Of a stretch of 64,000 nt of DNA, positions 62,572 through 64,000 are shown piece after piece. Both the position numbers and the translations under genes were made by a program. A model generated the notes under the pieces. That model made no database searches and was not told where the DNA came from. It worked only from the letters and a program-made list of their open reading frames with translations. This DNA is from an uncultured Tropicimonas sp. (lineage in GTDB: Bacteria > Pseudomonadota > Alphaproteobacteria > Rhodobacterales > Rhodobacteraceae): assembly GCA_947495685.1 (NCBI GenBank), contig CANLZY010000009.1:62001-126000 (forward strand). Reading direction: 5' to 3'. The stretch's first letter is position 1. Every line of letters begins with the position of its first letter.

Positions 62572-62964
62572 GTTGATCTCCCTTTTTGGCATCGATTGGA
62601 CCATCCGCGTTGGCGAAACGGCTTTCACCGGACAGCCCGCACCGCGTCCCCGGATCAGGCAATCGCGCATGCCGCGCCGCGGTCCACAACCATGCTTGCG
62701 CGTCCGGCCCCCGGCCGCAAGCCTTTGCCCGCCCTGCCCCCCCGGGCACGATCAGGGCCATGGCGCGGCCGAATGCCGGACCGGACCTGTCTGGCACGGG
62801 GCATCAGCCGGGACGACGGATTGCGCCCGTTTTCGCGCTCGCCGGGGTGGCATTCGCCCTGTAGGCTTCTCCAGAGAAGATTTTGCCATGTCACGAATTT
62901 TTGTCACGGTCCTGACCGAAACGGGTCCGACGCCAGATTGATCTGCACGCCTTCGGAGGGCCAC
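62572..62964. other. 393-bp divergent gap between the MBL and ChaC genes
   Basis: Carries both divergent promoters. A 17-codon open frame (62888-62941) sits in the ChaC leader. I saw nothing else supportable. Confidence 0.6.
62888..62941 (+). CDS. Possible 17-residue upstream ORF
   Basis: ATG to TGA encoding MSRIFVTVLTETGPTPD, preceded by AGAGAAG. It ends 23 nt before the ChaC-like start. It could be a leader peptide or pure chance; composition gives no regulatory hint. Confidence 0.2.
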   Translation: MSRIFVTVLTETGPTPD

Positions 62965-63696
62965 ATGCCTGACCAAACCGACGCCTTTCTGCACCACCCG
63001 GAACTTCGGGAACAGATCGTCGACCCGCTCGGATCGTTTTTTCGCGACTTCGATGTCGAGGCCATGATCGACAAGCATCCTGAACTGGAATCTGCCCGCG
63101 ACTGGATACATCCGCAGGACGAACGTGACAGCCTTCGCGCGCGGACGCTGGCCGAACACGACAGCGGCGACCTTTGGGTGTTTGCTTTCGGATCACTGAT
63201 GTGGGACCCGGCGTTTCATTTTGCCGAGGTGCGCCGCGCCACGGTCCCGGGGTATTCGCGCCATTTCATCCTTCTGGACGTCCATGGCGGGCGGGGCACC
63301 AAGGAGGCGCCGGGCCTGATGGCAGCGCTGGATCGCGGCGGATCCTGTGAGGGGCTGGCGTTCAGGATCCGGGCCGAGGATGTCGATACCGAAACCGAGA
63401 TCCTGTGGCGACGCGAAATGATCGGCCCGGGTTACGTTCCGACCTATGTGACGGCAGACCTCGATGGCCAATCGCAAACGACCCTGACGTTTGTGGCAGA
63501 TCATGCGGCAGAGGCGATCAACCTGACCTTGACGCGCGCGGACCAAATCCATCTGATCGCCAACGGCGCCGGGATTTTGGGCTCCAGCAAGGCGTATCTG
63601 GCCAATATCGTCAACCACTTCGAGACCCTTGGCATCGTCGATTCCGATTGCACGGCCTTGCTGCAGGAGGTTGAAGATTATCTTGCCGCACAGTGA
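62965..63696 (+). CDS. ChaC-like gamma-glutamylcyclotransferase
   Basis: A 243-residue GGCT-fold protein. The substrate loop VFAFGSLMWDP (71-81 region) and RATVPGYSRHFIL are ChaC hallmarks; YVTADLDG lies before the C-terminal helices ending in NHFETLGI. ChaC enzymes cleave glutathione to 5-oxoproline and Cys-Gly. GGAGG lies upstream of the ATG. The next gene is a dipeptidase that could take the Cys-Gly. Confidence 0.9.
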   Translation: MPDQTDAFLHHPELREQIVDPLGSFFRDFDVEAMIDKHPELESARDWIHPQDERDSLRARTLAEHDSGDLWVFAFGSLMWDPAFHFAEVRRATVPGYSRHFILLDVHGGRGTKEAPGLMAALDRGGSCEGLAFRIRAEDVDTETEILWRREMIGPGYVPTYVTADLDGQSQTTLTFVADHAAEAINLTLTRADQIHLIANGAGILGSSKAYLANIVNHFETLGIVDSDCTALLQEVEDYLAAQ

Positions 63697-63732
63697 CCCG
63701 CAGGGTCGTGCCCAACGCACGAGGTTGAACCA

Positions 63733-64000
63733 ATGAGCGATCCGATACCCTTCTTCGACGGGCACAATGATTTCCTGTTGCGGTTGATGATGTCCCCCGA
63801 TCCGCGAGAGGACACCTGGCTGGGAACGGAGCATAAGGGTCATCTCGATCTGGCGCGGATGCAACAGGCCGGGTTTGCGGGTGGCCTTTTCGCGATCTTC
63901 GTGCCGCCCGTGTCGAGTGGCCCGCCGCCCGATTTCAAGGCGATGATGGCCAATCCGCCCTACGACATCCCGATGCCGCCGCTGATGACCCATGATGTCG
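63733..64000 (+). CDS. Membrane dipeptidase (peptidase M19), partial at window end
   Basis: The first ~89 residues are in the window. FFDGHNDFLLRL contains the M19 metal ligands HxD, and HKGHLDLARMQQAGFAGGLFAIFVPP is the conserved family continuation. It is a zinc dipeptidase (renal dipeptidase family) that hydrolyses dipeptides including Cys-Gly. Cut off by the right edge. It starts 36 nt after the ChaC-like gene and is probably co-transcribed. Confidence 0.9.
   Translation, partial: MSDPIPFFDGHNDFLLRLMMSPDPREDTWLGTEHKGHLDLARMQQAGFAGGLFAIFVPPVSSGPPPDFKAMMANPPYDIPMPPLMTHDV

Overview
The window is GC-rich chromosomal DNA with long, closely packed genes. It almost certainly comes from an alphaproteobacterium of the Rhodobacteraceae (Roseobacter/Rhodobacter group). 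The strongest evidence is the block hflX-hfq-trkH-trkA-ntrX-ntrY-ntrC-ntrB-dusB, followed divergently by fused ispDF, pgpA and a cinA C-terminal-domain gene, which is a family-specific order. The NtrC lacks the sigma54-contact loop, as in Rhodobacter, and there are alphaproteobacterial porin and RTX proteins. I saw no tRNA, rRNA, CRISPR array, insertion sequence or phage gene.

Layout: 0.1-2.7 kb is a cytochrome P450 and a membrane-anchored alpha/beta hydrolase. 2.9-5.5 kb is a KefF-like reductase plus a KefB-type K+/H+ antiporter. 5.7-11 kb holds an RTX protein, a beta-hydroxyacid dehydrogenase and a penicillin/AHL-acylase-like Ntn-hydrolase. 11-23 kb is the nitrogen-regulation/potassium/Hfq block on the minus strand. 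23-28.5 kb is core metabolism (ispDF, pgpA plus a degenerate paralogue, pncC/cinA, amtB, a RatA/Coq10-like gene, hpt). 28.5-37.6 kb is mixed housekeeping and envelope genes: dihaem cytochrome c, EamA exporter, lipA, peroxiredoxin, an LprI-MliC lysozyme-inhibitor fusion, lrgAB, porin, VIT1 transporter and a VOC protein preceded by a pentanucleotide repeat. 37.7-40.4 kb is a second, larger RTX protein.

40.9-62.6 kb is an accessory catabolic region made of four units. (i) A LysR regulator lies divergent from a polyamine/opine-type ABC importer and a DUF917 protein. (ii) A minus-strand salvage/carbamoylase operon contains a phosphoribosyltransferase, a truncated ABC permease, diaminopropionate ammonia-lyase, an N-terminally truncated M20-type carbamoylase, an intact N-carbamoyl-D-amino-acid hydrolase and a dead deacylase. 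It is partly decayed, yet most of its genes still overlap by 4 nt. (iii) An M20 amidohydrolase stands alone. (iv) A LacI-controlled, fully overlapped minus-strand operon runs lacI, periplasmic binding protein, permease, GNAT acetyltransferase, permease, ATPase, nucleoside hydrolase, adenine deaminase. Its gene content predicts uptake of a purine nucleoside-like compound by a PotABCD-type ABC transporter, release of the base and deamination of adenine. A good promoter with two operator-like repeats sits in front of lacI.

The right end has an MBL-fold hydrolase, a ChaC-like gamma-glutamylcyclotransferase and the start of a renal-dipeptidase-type M19 peptidase that runs off the window; the last two together suggest glutathione/dipeptide turnover.

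The most useful second looks are the LacI operon and its operators, the partly dead carbamoylase operon, the apparent CTG start of hflX inside the hfq stop codon, the (ACACG)5 repeat abutting a ribosome-binding site, and the degenerate PgpA twin.
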